This document shows, one piece after another, positions 1 to 8,237 of a DNA stretch of 64,000 nt. The position numbers and the translations under genes are program-made. Within the stretch, counting starts at the first letter, position 1, and every line of letters begins with the position of its first letter. The notes beneath the pieces were generated by a model. It searched no databases. It saw only the letters and a list, made by a program, of their open reading frames with translations, and was not told the DNA's origin. This DNA comes from H111-94 sp034436045 (lineage in GTDB: Bacteria > Chloroflexota > Ktedonobacteria > Ktedonobacterales > Ktedonobacteraceae). The stretch spans positions 14,761 through 78,760 of the forward strand of contig DAOTVZ010000051.1 in assembly GCA_034436045.1 (NCBI GenBank). The letters are read 5' to 3'.

Positions 1-2957
1 AGTGTGGGGCGCTGCTGCCGAACCCGTTGCAGACGGGTCAGCATCTGCTGTTGGATGCTGTGGCGGCTCGCACTGATACGCTTGCTCGTGTAAAGCCGTT
101 GTTGCTGTTCCTGCTTGCCTGCGTGTCTCCATAGCAACACCAGACCACCGATGCTCAGGACGATGCAGAACAGAAAGAGCAAGCGAGTCAGTGAAAAGGT
201 GCGTAAGAGGAGAGCGATATTATTAGTGACAGTGAATGCTAAAACAGTTCCATCCGATGTTTTGAGCAAGGTGGGGGCTGAGCGCAGGCTGTTCGACAAT
301 GTATTTTGCCAGCGCAGGCTTCCATTCACGCTGTTAAATGCACTGATGCGCTCTTCGTTCGGGCTGAGTTGCTCCTGCACGATAACTAATCCATTACTGC
401 TATCCACCAGAGGAATGAACATACGCCCGGCATCGGCGCTGACGAAGCCGGTGGCTAACCGGCGTGCCCAGAGCATCTGCCCATTGCTGGCGTTGACGGC
501 GTAGAGCCAGACCTGCTGCTGTGCCTCTGGCATTTGCCAGACAATGCCGGTCGCGTAAATCGTGGCGGGCTGTACGTTGCTGGCGCTGGCGAGTGTGGCT
601 TGATATAGTTGTGGAGGGGTCAACCGGTTGCTCATCTGCCCGCTAAAGTTCCAGACTGCCTGACCGCCCGCTCCATCGAAGGCTGTCAATCCCTGTGGGC
701 CAGCAGCGACAAGCAGGGACTGTGTATCGCTATTGAACATGAGCAGCGTGCGTGCTACATAGGGGACTTTCCAGCGTTGTGAGCCATCAGTGCTGTTCAG
801 CGCATAGAGCGCGTGATCGGAAGCAATATAGAGTGTGTTGGCATATAGCAAAAAAGGGGGCGTGTAGTATAGTGTATCATCCAGAGTATGTGTCCAGGCT
901 ACCTGCCCGCTCTGAATGTTATAGGCGGCGATCTTGCCACTGCTGGCCGATTGGACGGTAAAAACGTTGTGTGTGTCAGTGACCGGTTGGAAGGGATGGG
1001 CGCTGCGCACCGGTAACGTGCCCTGTATCTGCCATCTCTGCTGTCCCGTAGGAGATAAGACCTGCATTTCGCGCGGACTGACTGTGATGAAATGCCCATT
1101 TTGTGTCATGCTTAGCGCGTCTATTCCTGACCTGAAGGTAACGGTACTCCGGGTGTGCCAGATGGAAGAGAAGCCACGCAAGGTCAATATTTTTGACGGA
1201 TTTTGTGTATTGCCGGGCGTATCAACCTGAACGCCGATCAAGGTTTCTGATGTGCCATAAAGCGGATTGGTGAGTACGGCATTGTTGGCGACGCTGCCCA
1301 GGTCATCTTGTGTTATGACGGTGCCGTTGCCTGGGTTAAGCCCACTCAGTAGTAGATGTGGACTGCTCACATTTTGCCACAAGAGCAGCAAATTGAGCAG
1401 CAGCACGATGATGAGGACGCCGGAGATCAGAGAACGCCAGTAAGCGCGCAGCAGGCGACGATAGTAGCTGCCCCGTCCCTGTAGGGTGGGCGTAGACTCT
1501 TCCTGCACAGGCGGCATAGGTGTGATGGGCAGCGTTTGCTGAATTTCTTCCCACTGCGGACGTGGTGTGTCCAGGGTCGGCAGCGGAGTTGAGGCTGGCT
1601 GCTCCGCCGCCTCTTGTTCCTGTAGTGCCGTTGATGCCGAGACATCTGGCGTGATCTGTTGATCTGATAGCAGAGTGGCTTCGCTCTGTTCTGGCTGTAA
1701 TACTACTGTTTCCTCAATATCGGTGGGTGTATCTTCATCAATATGGGTTTCATCCTCAACAGCTTCAGGTAGAGCTTCGTCGTTGTCTTCAACTAGAGCT
1801 GTGATGTTTTCAGCGAGCGCAATTTGCTTGTTGTTTTCCCCCTCTTCGAAGTTTTCTGCAAACGCAACATTCGCTGCTACCTCTTCGAGTGTAGTCTCAG
1901 CATCCTCTTTTGCTGATATTGTAAGTATATCCTGTTCTTTATCAACCTGCATGCCATCTGGACTCGTGGGCGAGTCTTTCTGCTCATCTACTTCGGAAGG
2001 CACTTCATCAATCGTTGCCTCTGAAAAACTGTTATCTGCTATCTCATCCAGCACCGGAGTGTTTTCGCTTGCTGTGAGCATTACCGGCAACTTATTGGTA
2101 ATGGGCAACAACAACATAGCCATCGCATCAACATCTACCTCAGAAAACTCCTCATCCGTAGGGGCGTGATTCATCACGTTCTGCTCTTCCCCCATCATGT
2201 CCGCCTCACTCCCCTCTAAAGATATTTGCACTTCATCGATCCCGACATCACATGTAATATCCAATTCTGATAGCTGGAGAACTGGCTCATATTCTCTATT
2301 ATCGGTAGGCAAGGAGTTTGCATTGACGGCCTCATCATCGACCGGCAAGGAGTTTGCATTGACGGCCTCATCATCGACTGGTAAGGAGTTTGCATTGACG
2401 GCCTCATCATCGACCGGTAAGGAGTTTGCATTGACGGCCTCATCATCGACCGGTAAGCTAGCTGCTTGAATTGTCTTTTCGTCGGTGGACAGGTCGTTTT
2501 GTGATGGCTCATCTGTTGGAGCTAATGGGCGTGTCAGGGCAGGCATTTTTAGCGTAGGAGTCTGCTGCTCTTCATCTGCGGGCGAAGCAACATGATCTGA
2601 AATAGGAGTGGCTGATAACGGCGCAGATGTGGAAATGAGGTTGTGGGGCTGCGTTGTCCGGCGTAGGGCCGCTAACTTGACGGTCGGTATAAGCGCCTCT
2701 TCTTCCTCATCCATTGTGGCGTCAACTACATCATTAATGTCATCGAATAGCTGATTGCGGCTCAAGCCGGTATCATGCGCGTCATCGGGCGTAGAGGCGG
2801 GATTTATCCCATCCATGGCGCGGTGTTCGTCATCGGTGAGGCCATTAGAAGGCGCATCCTCGGCGGGTGAGAGCGCGAGTAATGGAATGGTGATGCGTGG
2901 GCGTGATGATTGTAACCCGTTGGTACTGACGTTGGATGATAGATACTGCTCAGACAT
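1..2957 (-). CDS. Membrane-anchored PQQ-like beta-propeller protein with long acidic N-terminal region (3' end cut by window)
   Basis: The frame is open from the ATG at 2957 down to the left edge, about 985 residues with no stop, so the C-terminus lies outside the window. Residues 1-500 are acidic and low in complexity (many D, E, T, P, A), with four copies of a 12-residue repeat near residues 168-215. A hydrophobic helix follows near 506-528 (W-R-S-L-I-S-G-V-L-I-I-V). Next come about 390 residues with repeated propeller blade motifs such as YALNSTDGSQRW and AYNIQSGQVAW, then a second helix near 920-942 and a basic tail. The likely topology is a cytoplasmic acidic domain and an extracellular propeller between two membrane helices. 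PQQ-like propellers of this kind are usually scaffolds rather than quinoprotein enzymes. The function is unknown. Confidence 0.85.
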   Translation of the reverse strand, partial: MSEQYLSSNVSTNGLQSSRPRITIPLLALSPAEDAPSNGLTDDEHRAMDGINPASTPDDAHDTGLSRNQLFDDINDVVDATMDEEEEALIPTVKLAALRRTTQPHNLISTSAPLSATPISDHVASPADEEQQTPTLKMPALTRPLAPTDEPSQNDLSTDEKTIQAASLPVDDEAVNANSLPVDDEAVNANSLPVDDEAVNANSLPVDDEAVNANSLPTDNREYEPVLQLSELDITCDVGIDEVQISLEGSEADMMGEEQNVMNHAPTDEEFSEVDVDAMAMLLLPITNKLPVMLTASENTPVLDEIADNSFSEATIDEVPSEVDEQKDSPTSPDGMQVDKEQDILTISAKEDAETTLEEVAANVAFAENFEEGENNKQIALAENITALVEDNDEALPEAVEDETHIDEDTPTDIEETVVLQPEQSEATLLSDQQITPDVSASTALQEQEAAEQPASTPLPTLDTPRPQWEEIQQTLPITPMPPVQEESTPTLQGRGSYYRRLLRAYWRSLISGVLIIVLLLNLLLLWQNVSSPHLLLSGLNPGNGTVITQDDLGSVANNAVLTNPLYGTSETLIGVQVDTPGNTQNPSKILTLRGFSSIWHTRSTVTFRSGIDALSMTQNGHFITVSPREMQVLSPTGQQRWQIQGTLPVRSAHPFQPVTDTHNVFTVQSASSGKIAAYNIQSGQVAWTHTLDDTLYYTPPFLLYANTLYIASDHALYALNSTDGSQRWKVPYVARTLLMFNSDTQSLLVAAGPQGLTAFDGAGGQAVWNFSGQMSNRLTPPQLYQATLASASNVQPATIYATGIVWQMPEAQQQVWLYAVNASNGQMLWARRLATGFVSADAGRMFIPLVDSSNGLVIVQEQLSPNEERISAFNSVNGSLRWQNTLSNSLRSAPTLLKTSDGTVLAFTVTNNIALLLRTFSLTRLLFLFCIVLSIGGLVLLWRHAGKQEQQQRLYTSKRISASRHSIQQQMLTRLQRVRQQRPT
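2158..2178. repeat. Palindromic element arm inside the propeller protein gene
   Basis: The sequence starts GTAGGGGCGTGATTCATCAC and matches the arm of the intergenic elements at 6479-6640 and 26231-26501. Here it is in frame in the acidic domain of the 1-2957 gene, where it encodes V-M-N-H-A-P-T. No second arm is visible nearby. Confidence 0.75.
2311..2454. repeat. Four tandem 36-bp direct repeats, in frame
   Basis: Four near-identical 36-bp units start at 2311, 2347, 2383 and 2419. They differ by single bases (ggc/ggt, acc/act). Each encodes the 12-residue unit NSLPVDDEAVNA on the minus strand. The unit length is a multiple of three, so copy number can change without breaking the frame. Confidence 0.9.
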
Positions 2958-3117
2958 GTCCCCTTAGTCTCTCTTTGTCGTGCTTTGATATCTGGACTGT
3001 ACTATACCAGACAACCTCGTAATGTGGAAGAAAGTAGAACTTTTTTTTAGAATAGTACTATACGGTAGAGGGTGCTGCTGTGTTTGGCGGTAGCCACAGG
3101 ACTCTGGGAGGCTCTGA
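2958..3117. promoter_or_regulatory. Divergent intergenic region with repeated GTACTATAC
   Basis: The 9-mer GTACTATAC occurs at 2999-3007 and 3055-3063 between the divergent propeller and LysR genes. The second copy lies in the exact palindrome ATAGTACTAT (3052-3061). This spacing and symmetry would suit a LysR-type operator or paired -10 elements. It is a candidate by position only. Confidence 0.4.
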
Positions 3118-4125
3118 ATGCGCACGATCAACTTACATCAGCTTGCTACGTTCCAGGTAGTTGCGAAACATTGTAGTTTTGTGCGAGCGGCGGATGAACT
3201 GCATTTCAGTCAACCGGCCGTTTCCGCGCAGATTCATCAGCTAGAGCAGTCATTGGGCGTCAAGCTCTTTGACAAGATTGGTCGGAAGACGCATCTTACG
3301 CAAGCCGGTGAAGAGTTATACATCTATAGCCAGAAAATATTCTCATTGATTGATGAGGCGCTGGACACGATGCAGGCGCTTTCCAGTCCACATTCTGGTC
3401 GTTTGAGTGTTGGGGCCGATACAACGGTTGGCACGTATGTCATTCCTAACCTGTTAGGCAAATTTCGCAATATGTATCCCAAAGTCGAGATTACGCTGGA
3501 GGTGATCAACCCGGTGCCATTGGTGGAGGAGCTGGTCAATAATCGCATCGATATGGCGATTATGAGCAAAATCCCCCAGGATGTACCGGTCTTTGCCGCA
3601 CCGTTTGCGCGTAACGAACTGGTGGTGGTTGCGCCACCCACACATCGTCTGGCCGGTTGTGAACGCATTCCCTTCTCTGAATTGGCGCGTGAACATTTCC
3701 TGTTGCGTGAGCAAGGGTCGGGAACGCGCGCGGCGTTGGAGAACGCATTTAATCAGGCGGGCTATCCTTTGCAGGTCAGCATGCAGGTAGGAAACAATAG
3801 CGCCATCAAGCAGGGTGTCGCGGCTGGCCTCGGTATTGCGCTGATCTCGCGCGTGGCCCTGGACATGGAACTGGAGACGAATCGTCTGGTGATACTGGAT
3901 GTTGAAGGTTTTCCCCTCGTGCGTCACTGGTTGCTTGTGCATCTTCAGGAGAAGAACTTATCGGCAACGGCCCGCGCCTTCAAGGCCTTCCTGTTGCAAC
4001 ATGCCGATCTGGTGCCGCACACCGACCATACATCGATTAAACGCGATGCAGTGATCGGCGGCACTGACCGTCCTGCGACCATTGTTTCGGTGCGGGACTC
4101 GTTCAATGGTACTTCAAAGCGGTAG
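3118..4125 (+). CDS. LysR family transcriptional regulator
   Basis: The 335-residue protein has an N-terminal winged helix-turn-helix (residues 4-65: LHQLATFQVVAKHCSFVRAA, then QPAVSAQIHQLEQSLG). A periplasmic-binding-protein-like effector domain follows at about 92-300, with the CbbR/CysL-like opening GRLSVGADTTVGTYVIP. The ATG at 3118 follows GGGAGG at a suitable distance. About 35 residues extend past the usual end of the family. It lies 11 bp upstream of the acyl-CoA dehydrogenase gene and probably controls it. The palindrome at 3052-3061 is a candidate binding site. The effector is not evident. Confidence 0.93.
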   Translation: MRTINLHQLATFQVVAKHCSFVRAADELHFSQPAVSAQIHQLEQSLGVKLFDKIGRKTHLTQAGEELYIYSQKIFSLIDEALDTMQALSSPHSGRLSVGADTTVGTYVIPNLLGKFRNMYPKVEITLEVINPVPLVEELVNNRIDMAIMSKIPQDVPVFAAPFARNELVVVAPPTHRLAGCERIPFSELAREHFLLREQGSGTRAALENAFNQAGYPLQVSMQVGNNSAIKQGVAAGLGIALISRVALDMELETNRLVILDVEGFPLVRHWLLVHLQEKNLSATARAFKAFLLQHADLVPHTDHTSIKRDAVIGGTDRPATIVSVRDSFNGTSKR

Positions 4126-4136
4126 AGGAACATGGC

Positions 4137-5294
4137 ATGCTTGATGAAGAGAGACAGATGATCGTCGCCGAAGTGCGGCGTTTTGTGGAACGCGAGGTCA
4201 TTCCCGCCGCCCACGAGTTGGAAAAGCACGATACCTATCCCGTTGCTCTGATTGAAAAGCTCAAGACGATGGGCGTCTTCGCCGCTACTATCGCGGAAGA
4301 ATATGGTGGGTTGGGCCTGGACTTTGAGACGTATGTGCAGATTGTAGAGGAACTGGCGCGTGGCTGGATGAGCCTGAGTGGCATCGTCAATACACACGTG
4401 CTGGTGGCGTACATGATTCAGCGCTATGGTACGGCGGAGCAGCGACAGCGTTTCTTGCCGGTGATGGCGCAAGGTGAGCAGCGTGGTGGGTTATGTCTCT
4501 CCGAGGCCAACGCCGGTAGCGATGTGCAGGCCATCACGATGACGGCGACGCGCGACGGCGCTGATTATCTGCTCAATGGAGCCAAGCTGTGGGTTACGAA
4601 CGGTGTCAATGCCAGCATCTTTGCCGTGCTGGCCCGCACCGATCCTGCGGCGCGTCCACCCTATCGTGGTATGAGCATCTTTCTGGTCGAGAAGGGCACA
4701 GCAGGTTTAAGTGTCGGGCGCAGCTTTGAGAAGCTCGGTTACAAAGGCGTTGACACGGCGGAACTGGTCTTTGACAATGTGCGGGTGCCGTCGGCAAATC
4801 TGCTTGGCGGCGTTGAGGGCCAGGGCTTCAAGCATGCCATGAGCGGCCTGGAGGTTGGTCGCATCAATGTGGCGGCGCGCGCTGTGGGGCTGGCACGGGC
4901 GGCCTTTGAGGATGCTATTCGCTATGCCCAGCAGCGCGAAACCTTCGGCCAGCCCATCGCGCAACATCAGGCAATTCAGATGAAACTGGCGGATATGGCA
5001 ACGAAGATTGAGGCGGCGCGTCTTCTGCTCCAGAAGGCGGCCATGAAAAAAGATCGCGGCGAGCGTTCCGACCTGGAGGCTGGCATGGCAAAGCTGTTTG
5101 CCTCGGAGATGTGCCAGGAGGTGACGCTGGAGGCCATGCGCATCTTCGGCGGTTTTGGCTATACTAAAGAGTTTAATGTCGAACGCTACTACCGCGATGC
5201 CCCCTTCATGCTAGTCGGCGAGGGTACCAGCGAGATACAACGTCTCATTATTGCCCGTCAGTTGTTGCAACAGTACAAGCTAGAGGAGCGATAA
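4137..5294 (+). CDS. Acyl-CoA dehydrogenase (FAD-dependent)
   Basis: The 385-residue protein has the full acyl-CoA dehydrogenase layout. The N-terminal helical domain covers about 1-115, the middle beta domain about 118-212 (GGLCLSEANAGSDVQ at the FAD edge) and the C-terminal helical domain about 225-378. GEGTSEIQRLIIARQ near the end holds the usual catalytic glutamate of short- and medium-chain enzymes. The enzyme would introduce a 2,3-double bond into an acyl-CoA and pass electrons to ETF. The start at 4137 follows AGAGGA. An ATG at 4132 is out of frame. The MaoC hydratase begins 2 bp after the stop, so the pair could carry out consecutive oxidation and hydration steps. The chain-length preference cannot be read. 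Confidence 0.95.
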   Translation: MLDEERQMIVAEVRRFVEREVIPAAHELEKHDTYPVALIEKLKTMGVFAATIAEEYGGLGLDFETYVQIVEELARGWMSLSGIVNTHVLVAYMIQRYGTAEQRQRFLPVMAQGEQRGGLCLSEANAGSDVQAITMTATRDGADYLLNGAKLWVTNGVNASIFAVLARTDPAARPPYRGMSIFLVEKGTAGLSVGRSFEKLGYKGVDTAELVFDNVRVPSANLLGGVEGQGFKHAMSGLEVGRINVAARAVGLARAAFEDAIRYAQQRETFGQPIAQHQAIQMKLADMATKIEAARLLLQKAAMKKDRGERSDLEAGMAKLFASEMCQEVTLEAMRIFGGFGYTKEFNVERYYRDAPFMLVGEGTSEIQRLIIARQLLQQYKLEER

Positions 5295-5296
5295 CG

Positions 5297-5812
5297 ATGC
5301 AATTCGGTCGAACCTTTGAGGAATTTGAGATTGGCGCAGTCTACAAGCACTGGCCCGGACGCACGATCACCGAGTACGATGATACGCTGTTCTGCATGTT
5401 GACGATGAATCATCATCCACTGCATATTGACGCCAACTATGCCGAGCATACGCAATTCAAGCAGCGTCTGGTGGTAGGCACGCTGGTCTTCAGCATCGTG
5501 CTGGGCATGACAGTTGAGGACATCAGCGGCAAGGCCATCGCCAACCTGGAATTTGAGAATGTCAAACACGTCGGGCCGACCTTTCACGGCGATACTATCT
5601 ATGCCGAGACAAAAGTACTGGACAAGCGTCTCTCCAAAAGCCAACCGGATCGTGGCATCGTCAGTGTCGAGACAATAGCCTATAATCAGCGCGGCGAAAC
5701 CGTTCTCACCTTCCGCCGCCGCGTTATGGTGCCTACCGCCGCCTATGATGAGCAGCAACGCCGACAATGGGAGGAGAAAATGATGCGCTTGCGAGAACAA
5801 CAAAAAGAGTAA
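5297..5812 (+). CDS. MaoC family dehydratase (hot-dog enoyl-CoA hydratase)
   Basis: The 171-residue single hot-dog protein has the MaoC hydratase motif near residues 36-52: MLTMNHHPLHIDANYA contains the N/D-x4-H type catalytic pair. GKAIANLEFENVKHVGPTFHGDTIYAE follows, as in mesaconyl-CoA or enoyl-CoA hydratases of this family. It probably adds water to the enoyl-CoA made by the dehydrogenase 2 bp upstream. GGAG precedes the ATG. The C-terminus is charged and rich in Q, E and R. The exact substrate is uncertain. The family also includes beta-methylmalyl-CoA dehydratases. Confidence 0.9.
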   Translation: MQFGRTFEEFEIGAVYKHWPGRTITEYDDTLFCMLTMNHHPLHIDANYAEHTQFKQRLVVGTLVFSIVLGMTVEDISGKAIANLEFENVKHVGPTFHGDTIYAETKVLDKRLSKSQPDRGIVSVETIAYNQRGETVLTFRRRVMVPTAAYDEQQRRQWEEKMMRLREQQKE

Positions 5813-5817
5813 ATAGA

Positions 5818-5864
5818 AGGTAAAAACAGATATTGTTATAATTTTACAATACCTGTTTTTACCT
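5818..5864. terminator. Bidirectional terminator between convergent genes
   Basis: The arms 5818-5836 and 5846-5864 are inverted repeats (AGGTAAAAACAG against CTGTTTTTACCT, with TATTGT/ACAATA inside) around an AT-rich loop. The A and T tracts give U-runs in both directions. It sits between the maoC stop (+) and the membrane protein stop (-). Confidence 0.8.
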
Positions 5865-5885
5865 CACCTCAGGATAACATTCTAT

Positions 5886-6455
5886 TTATTCTGTTGTGTG
5901 CCTCTGCCCTATCATGAAACCAACGAGCGCTCCTACAGATGGGGCCAGGACGAGATCGCAGGCGATGAAGCAGATCAGCTCAATGATCAAGGCGATAATT
6001 GCCAGTTCCATAGTGGCTGTGCCTAAGAAACCAATCAAGCGCAAGATTGGCGGCATGACAGGTGAGGCTAGTTGTCCTGTTCGCTGTTGTAGGGAAGTGA
6101 TAAAGTTGATGTTGTAAATCTCCACAGCAGTCTGGACAATGATGAGCATGAGAGCGGCGAGCAGGGCGGCGATGGCACCTGTTCTGCCGCCTCGTCGCGC
6201 TTGTTGTGGCCCGTGTGCGGCGAGCAGCCCGGCGAGGAGACCGCCGATGACAGGGGGCAGGAGCGCAAGTGCGTAGAATGAGAATTGTTGCCCCGGCTGC
6301 GCCGCTGGTGGTGTTGAAGCAACTGGTGAAGCAGTTGCCGATGATGAGATGGTCATACTAATCGAGGCCCGTGCTGGTTGAAAGATGATATCCGCGATCA
6401 CGAAAAGTGCCGAGCCGATTGCTCCCCCGATTAACGCTGCTGGCAATTGTTTCAT
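5886..6455 (-). CDS. Small polytopic membrane protein of unknown function
   Basis: The 189-residue hydrophobic protein has about four to five predicted membrane helices: residues 8-26 (LIGGAIGSALFVIADIIF), about 50-72, about 92-117, about 138-160 and 165-185 (VGALVGFMIGQR). A short S/T/A-rich stretch (SSSATASPVASTPP) lies between the first two. A clear AAGGAG precedes the ATG at 6455. Glycine-rich GAIGSA and GALVGFM segments recall small permease-like families, but no known domain can be named. The leader contains the palindromic element 6479-6640. Confidence 0.8.
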   Translation of the reverse strand: MKQLPAALIGGAIGSALFVIADIIFQPARASISMTISSSATASPVASTPPAAQPGQQFSFYALALLPPVIGGLLAGLLAAHGPQQARRGGRTGAIAALLAALMLIIVQTAVEIYNINFITSLQQRTGQLASPVMPPILRLIGFLGTATMELAIIALIIELICFIACDLVLAPSVGALVGFMIGQRHTTE

Positions 6456-6478
6456 CAGGAAATCTCCTTTATTGTTAA

Positions 6479-6640
6479 GTAGGGGCGTGATTCATCACGC
6501 CCTGCGTGTAGAGGCCCTGCGTGTAGAGGCCCTGCGTGTAGAGGCCCTGCGCGCGGATGTTCTGCGCGCGGATGTTCTGCGCGCGCATGCCCTGCACGCC
6601 CGTCGATCTGCTCTCAGGGCGTGATGAATCACGCCCCTAC
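6479..6640. mobile_element. MITE/REP-like element: 24-bp perfect inverted repeats around seven 15-bp tandem units
   Basis: The left arm 6479-6502 and right arm 6617-6640 are perfect inverted repeats starting GTAGGGGCGTGATT. Each arm also folds on itself (GGGCGTGAT and ATCACGCCC around a 2-nt loop). Between them, 6500-6604 holds seven 15-bp units of the CCCTGCGTGTAGAGG type that drift to TTCTGCGCGCGGATG. No transposase is encoded. It lies 23 bp upstream of the membrane protein start at 6455, so it would form that gene's leader. It has the same plan as 26231-26501. Confidence 0.75.
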
Positions 6641-6677
6641 AAGATGGTACCATTGCCGGTTTTAGGTGTGAGAGTTC

Positions 6678-6683
6678 ATTATA
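6678..6683 (-). promoter_or_regulatory. Candidate -10 box for the membrane protein gene
   Basis: On the minus strand this reads TATAAT. It is upstream of the palindromic element and of the gene starting at 6455. No clear -35 is present at 16-18 bp (AAAGAA is there). Transcription from here would run through the whole element. Confidence 0.35.
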
Positions 6684-6732
6684 TGTTAGAACTTCTTCTG
6701 TTCTTTCACTGATGTTCTGAGTGAAAAGGGCC

Positions 6733-7992
6733 TTATGGGTTGAGCAGCGTAGCCCATAGTTGGGAGCCGTGCTGTGCTGAGAGCGCAGTGACGGCCTGAT
6801 TAGTCACGAGGTAGAGCTGACCGCTATCTTCGATGAATTGAGAACTCTGGCCGTTTGGATCAGTATAGGTCCAGGCAGGAGTATGATTAGTACCTGATAG
6901 AGCGGTGAGATTGCCTGCGTCACTTTCGACATAGACGTAGGAATTGTCGGCACCTTCCAGGGTAAACTGACTCATTGTGCCACTATTGACCACGCCGTAG
7001 CTGTCGGGGATAACATATTGCCAGCGTTGACTACCGGTTGCGATGTCAAAGGCATCAATACGTTGATCCTGATATTGTACGGCGTTTTGCCCGCTGCCTT
7101 TGGTAGTATAGTTGGTAAAAAGCTCATAAACGGTATCACCGCTAACAAATGGCTTGCTGGGTGCGTTTCCGCAGAAGAAAAGGAAGACGCAGGCAACTCC
7201 ACTGACGGAAGCGTGCCAGAGAAGATTGCCGCTAGTGCTATCGAAAGCGCCGAGACAGATGTTGCTGCCACTTACGATGATGATGGAGATGGAACCACAG
7301 TTAAATGTGGTATAGAACGTATGTTGTCCAGCCGTAACATTGCTAGCGCCAATATTTTTCTCCCAGCGCAACTGCCCGTCTGCTGTAAAAACATCCAGAT
7401 TACCGCTTGGTAATATCACAGCAATGCTATCGCCAGTGGAGGCCATAGCGGCTGGCATGCCTGTAAAGCTAATTGCCTGATGCCAGAGCAGTTTGCCGCT
7501 GTCCGCGTCTAGCCCCAGCAAGCCATCGTTCGCTATAGCGGCGATCAGCGTATGGTTGATCAGGGTAAGTTGTCCGAACGGTGAAGCGTTATTCGTACCG
7601 ATTGTGTATGACCAGAGTTGAGTGCCGGTTTGTTGATCCAGGGCAACTATTTGTGGCTTGGGGCCAGCGGCTCCCGCTGTCTCAAGAGCATAAACTTTGC
7701 CGTTGGAAACAATGGGCGGTGTAATGGGTGAAAGCTGATCCTGCCACAGGACTGAGCCGTCGGAGCGGTTCAGCGCGTACAACCCGAAGCCGGAGAGAAC
7801 GATCAGGGGATTGGATGGCAAAGATGGTTTGACAGGTGTTCTGGTAGAGGTGATAGCGGCTCTTTTTGCAGCCTGAGCCAGTTCGGCATTGATCTGTGGT
7901 GACGTGGATGCAGTGCAGGCCGTTAGTACCGGTAACAGAACGGCCACTAGCACAAGGAAACGCACGCGATACAAGTTTTGCCATGTGATCAT
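6733..7992 (-). CDS. PQQ-like beta-propeller lipoprotein
   Basis: The 419-residue protein starts with a lipoprotein signal peptide: basic NLYRVR, a hydrophobic stretch, then lipobox VLTAC with Cys26. Residues about 65-415 carry repeated propeller blade motifs (GLYALNRSDGSVLW, IVALDQQTGTQLW, LLGLDADSGKLLW, IDAFDIATGSQRW, VTALSAQHGSQLW). It would be anchored to the outer face of the membrane, facing the wall. BamB-like folds of this type serve as protein interaction scaffolds. No PQQ enzyme ligand set is apparent. A pair of Cys residues in VACVFLFFCG could form a disulfide. The SD GAAGGGAG precedes the ATG. The nearest relative here is the propeller part of the 1-2957 gene. Confidence 0.88.
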   Translation of the reverse strand: MITWQNLYRVRFLVLVAVLLPVLTACTASTSPQINAELAQAAKRAAITSTRTPVKPSLPSNPLIVLSGFGLYALNRSDGSVLWQDQLSPITPPIVSNGKVYALETAGAAGPKPQIVALDQQTGTQLWSYTIGTNNASPFGQLTLINHTLIAAIANDGLLGLDADSGKLLWHQAISFTGMPAAMASTGDSIAVILPSGNLDVFTADGQLRWEKNIGASNVTAGQHTFYTTFNCGSISIIIVSGSNICLGAFDSTSGNLLWHASVSGVACVFLFFCGNAPSKPFVSGDTVYELFTNYTTKGSGQNAVQYQDQRIDAFDIATGSQRWQYVIPDSYGVVNSGTMSQFTLEGADNSYVYVESDAGNLTALSGTNHTPAWTYTDPNGQSSQFIEDSGQLYLVTNQAVTALSAQHGSQLWATLLNP

Positions 7993-8159
7993 GTGTTTTA
8001 CTCCCTTCTTTGAGTAGTGATAGGGTATGAATACTTGATATATCAGATAACCACAGTGTTTTGTTTACTTTCTTCAGTATAATTGGAAGGGGCCATGCAA
8101 ACCATGCCATACAGTTGCTATGTACTGAGCAATTGTGCTGCCGGGGTGGTGCAAATGCC

Positions 8160-8187
8160 TTGCATCCCTTGTCACCTCTGCTATAAT
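8160..8187 (+). promoter_or_regulatory. Sigma-70-type promoter for the LysM protein gene
   Basis: The -35 TTGCAT (8160-8165), a 16-bp spacer and a perfect -10 TATAAT (8182-8187) lie about 50 bp upstream of the ATG at 8238. Confidence 0.65.
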
Positions 8188-8237
8188 GCACTTGAGTAAC
8201 CGATCACAATGCTGAATAGTTCGAGTAAGGAGTGGCG

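Noticed and set aside
2311..2454. 36-bp repeats as a CRISPR array
   Set aside because: The units are directly adjacent with no spacers, lie in an open reading frame and keep it in frame.
3454..3942. Long antisense frame within the LysR gene
   Set aside because: It is a shadow of the LysR gene, with no SD and atypical composition. Similar antisense frames elsewhere were dropped for the same reason.
6385..6624. Plus-strand frame with LRVEALRVEA-type repeats
   Set aside because: It overlaps the start of a well-supported minus-strand gene, and the repeats come from the 15-bp tandem core of the palindromic element. There is no SD.
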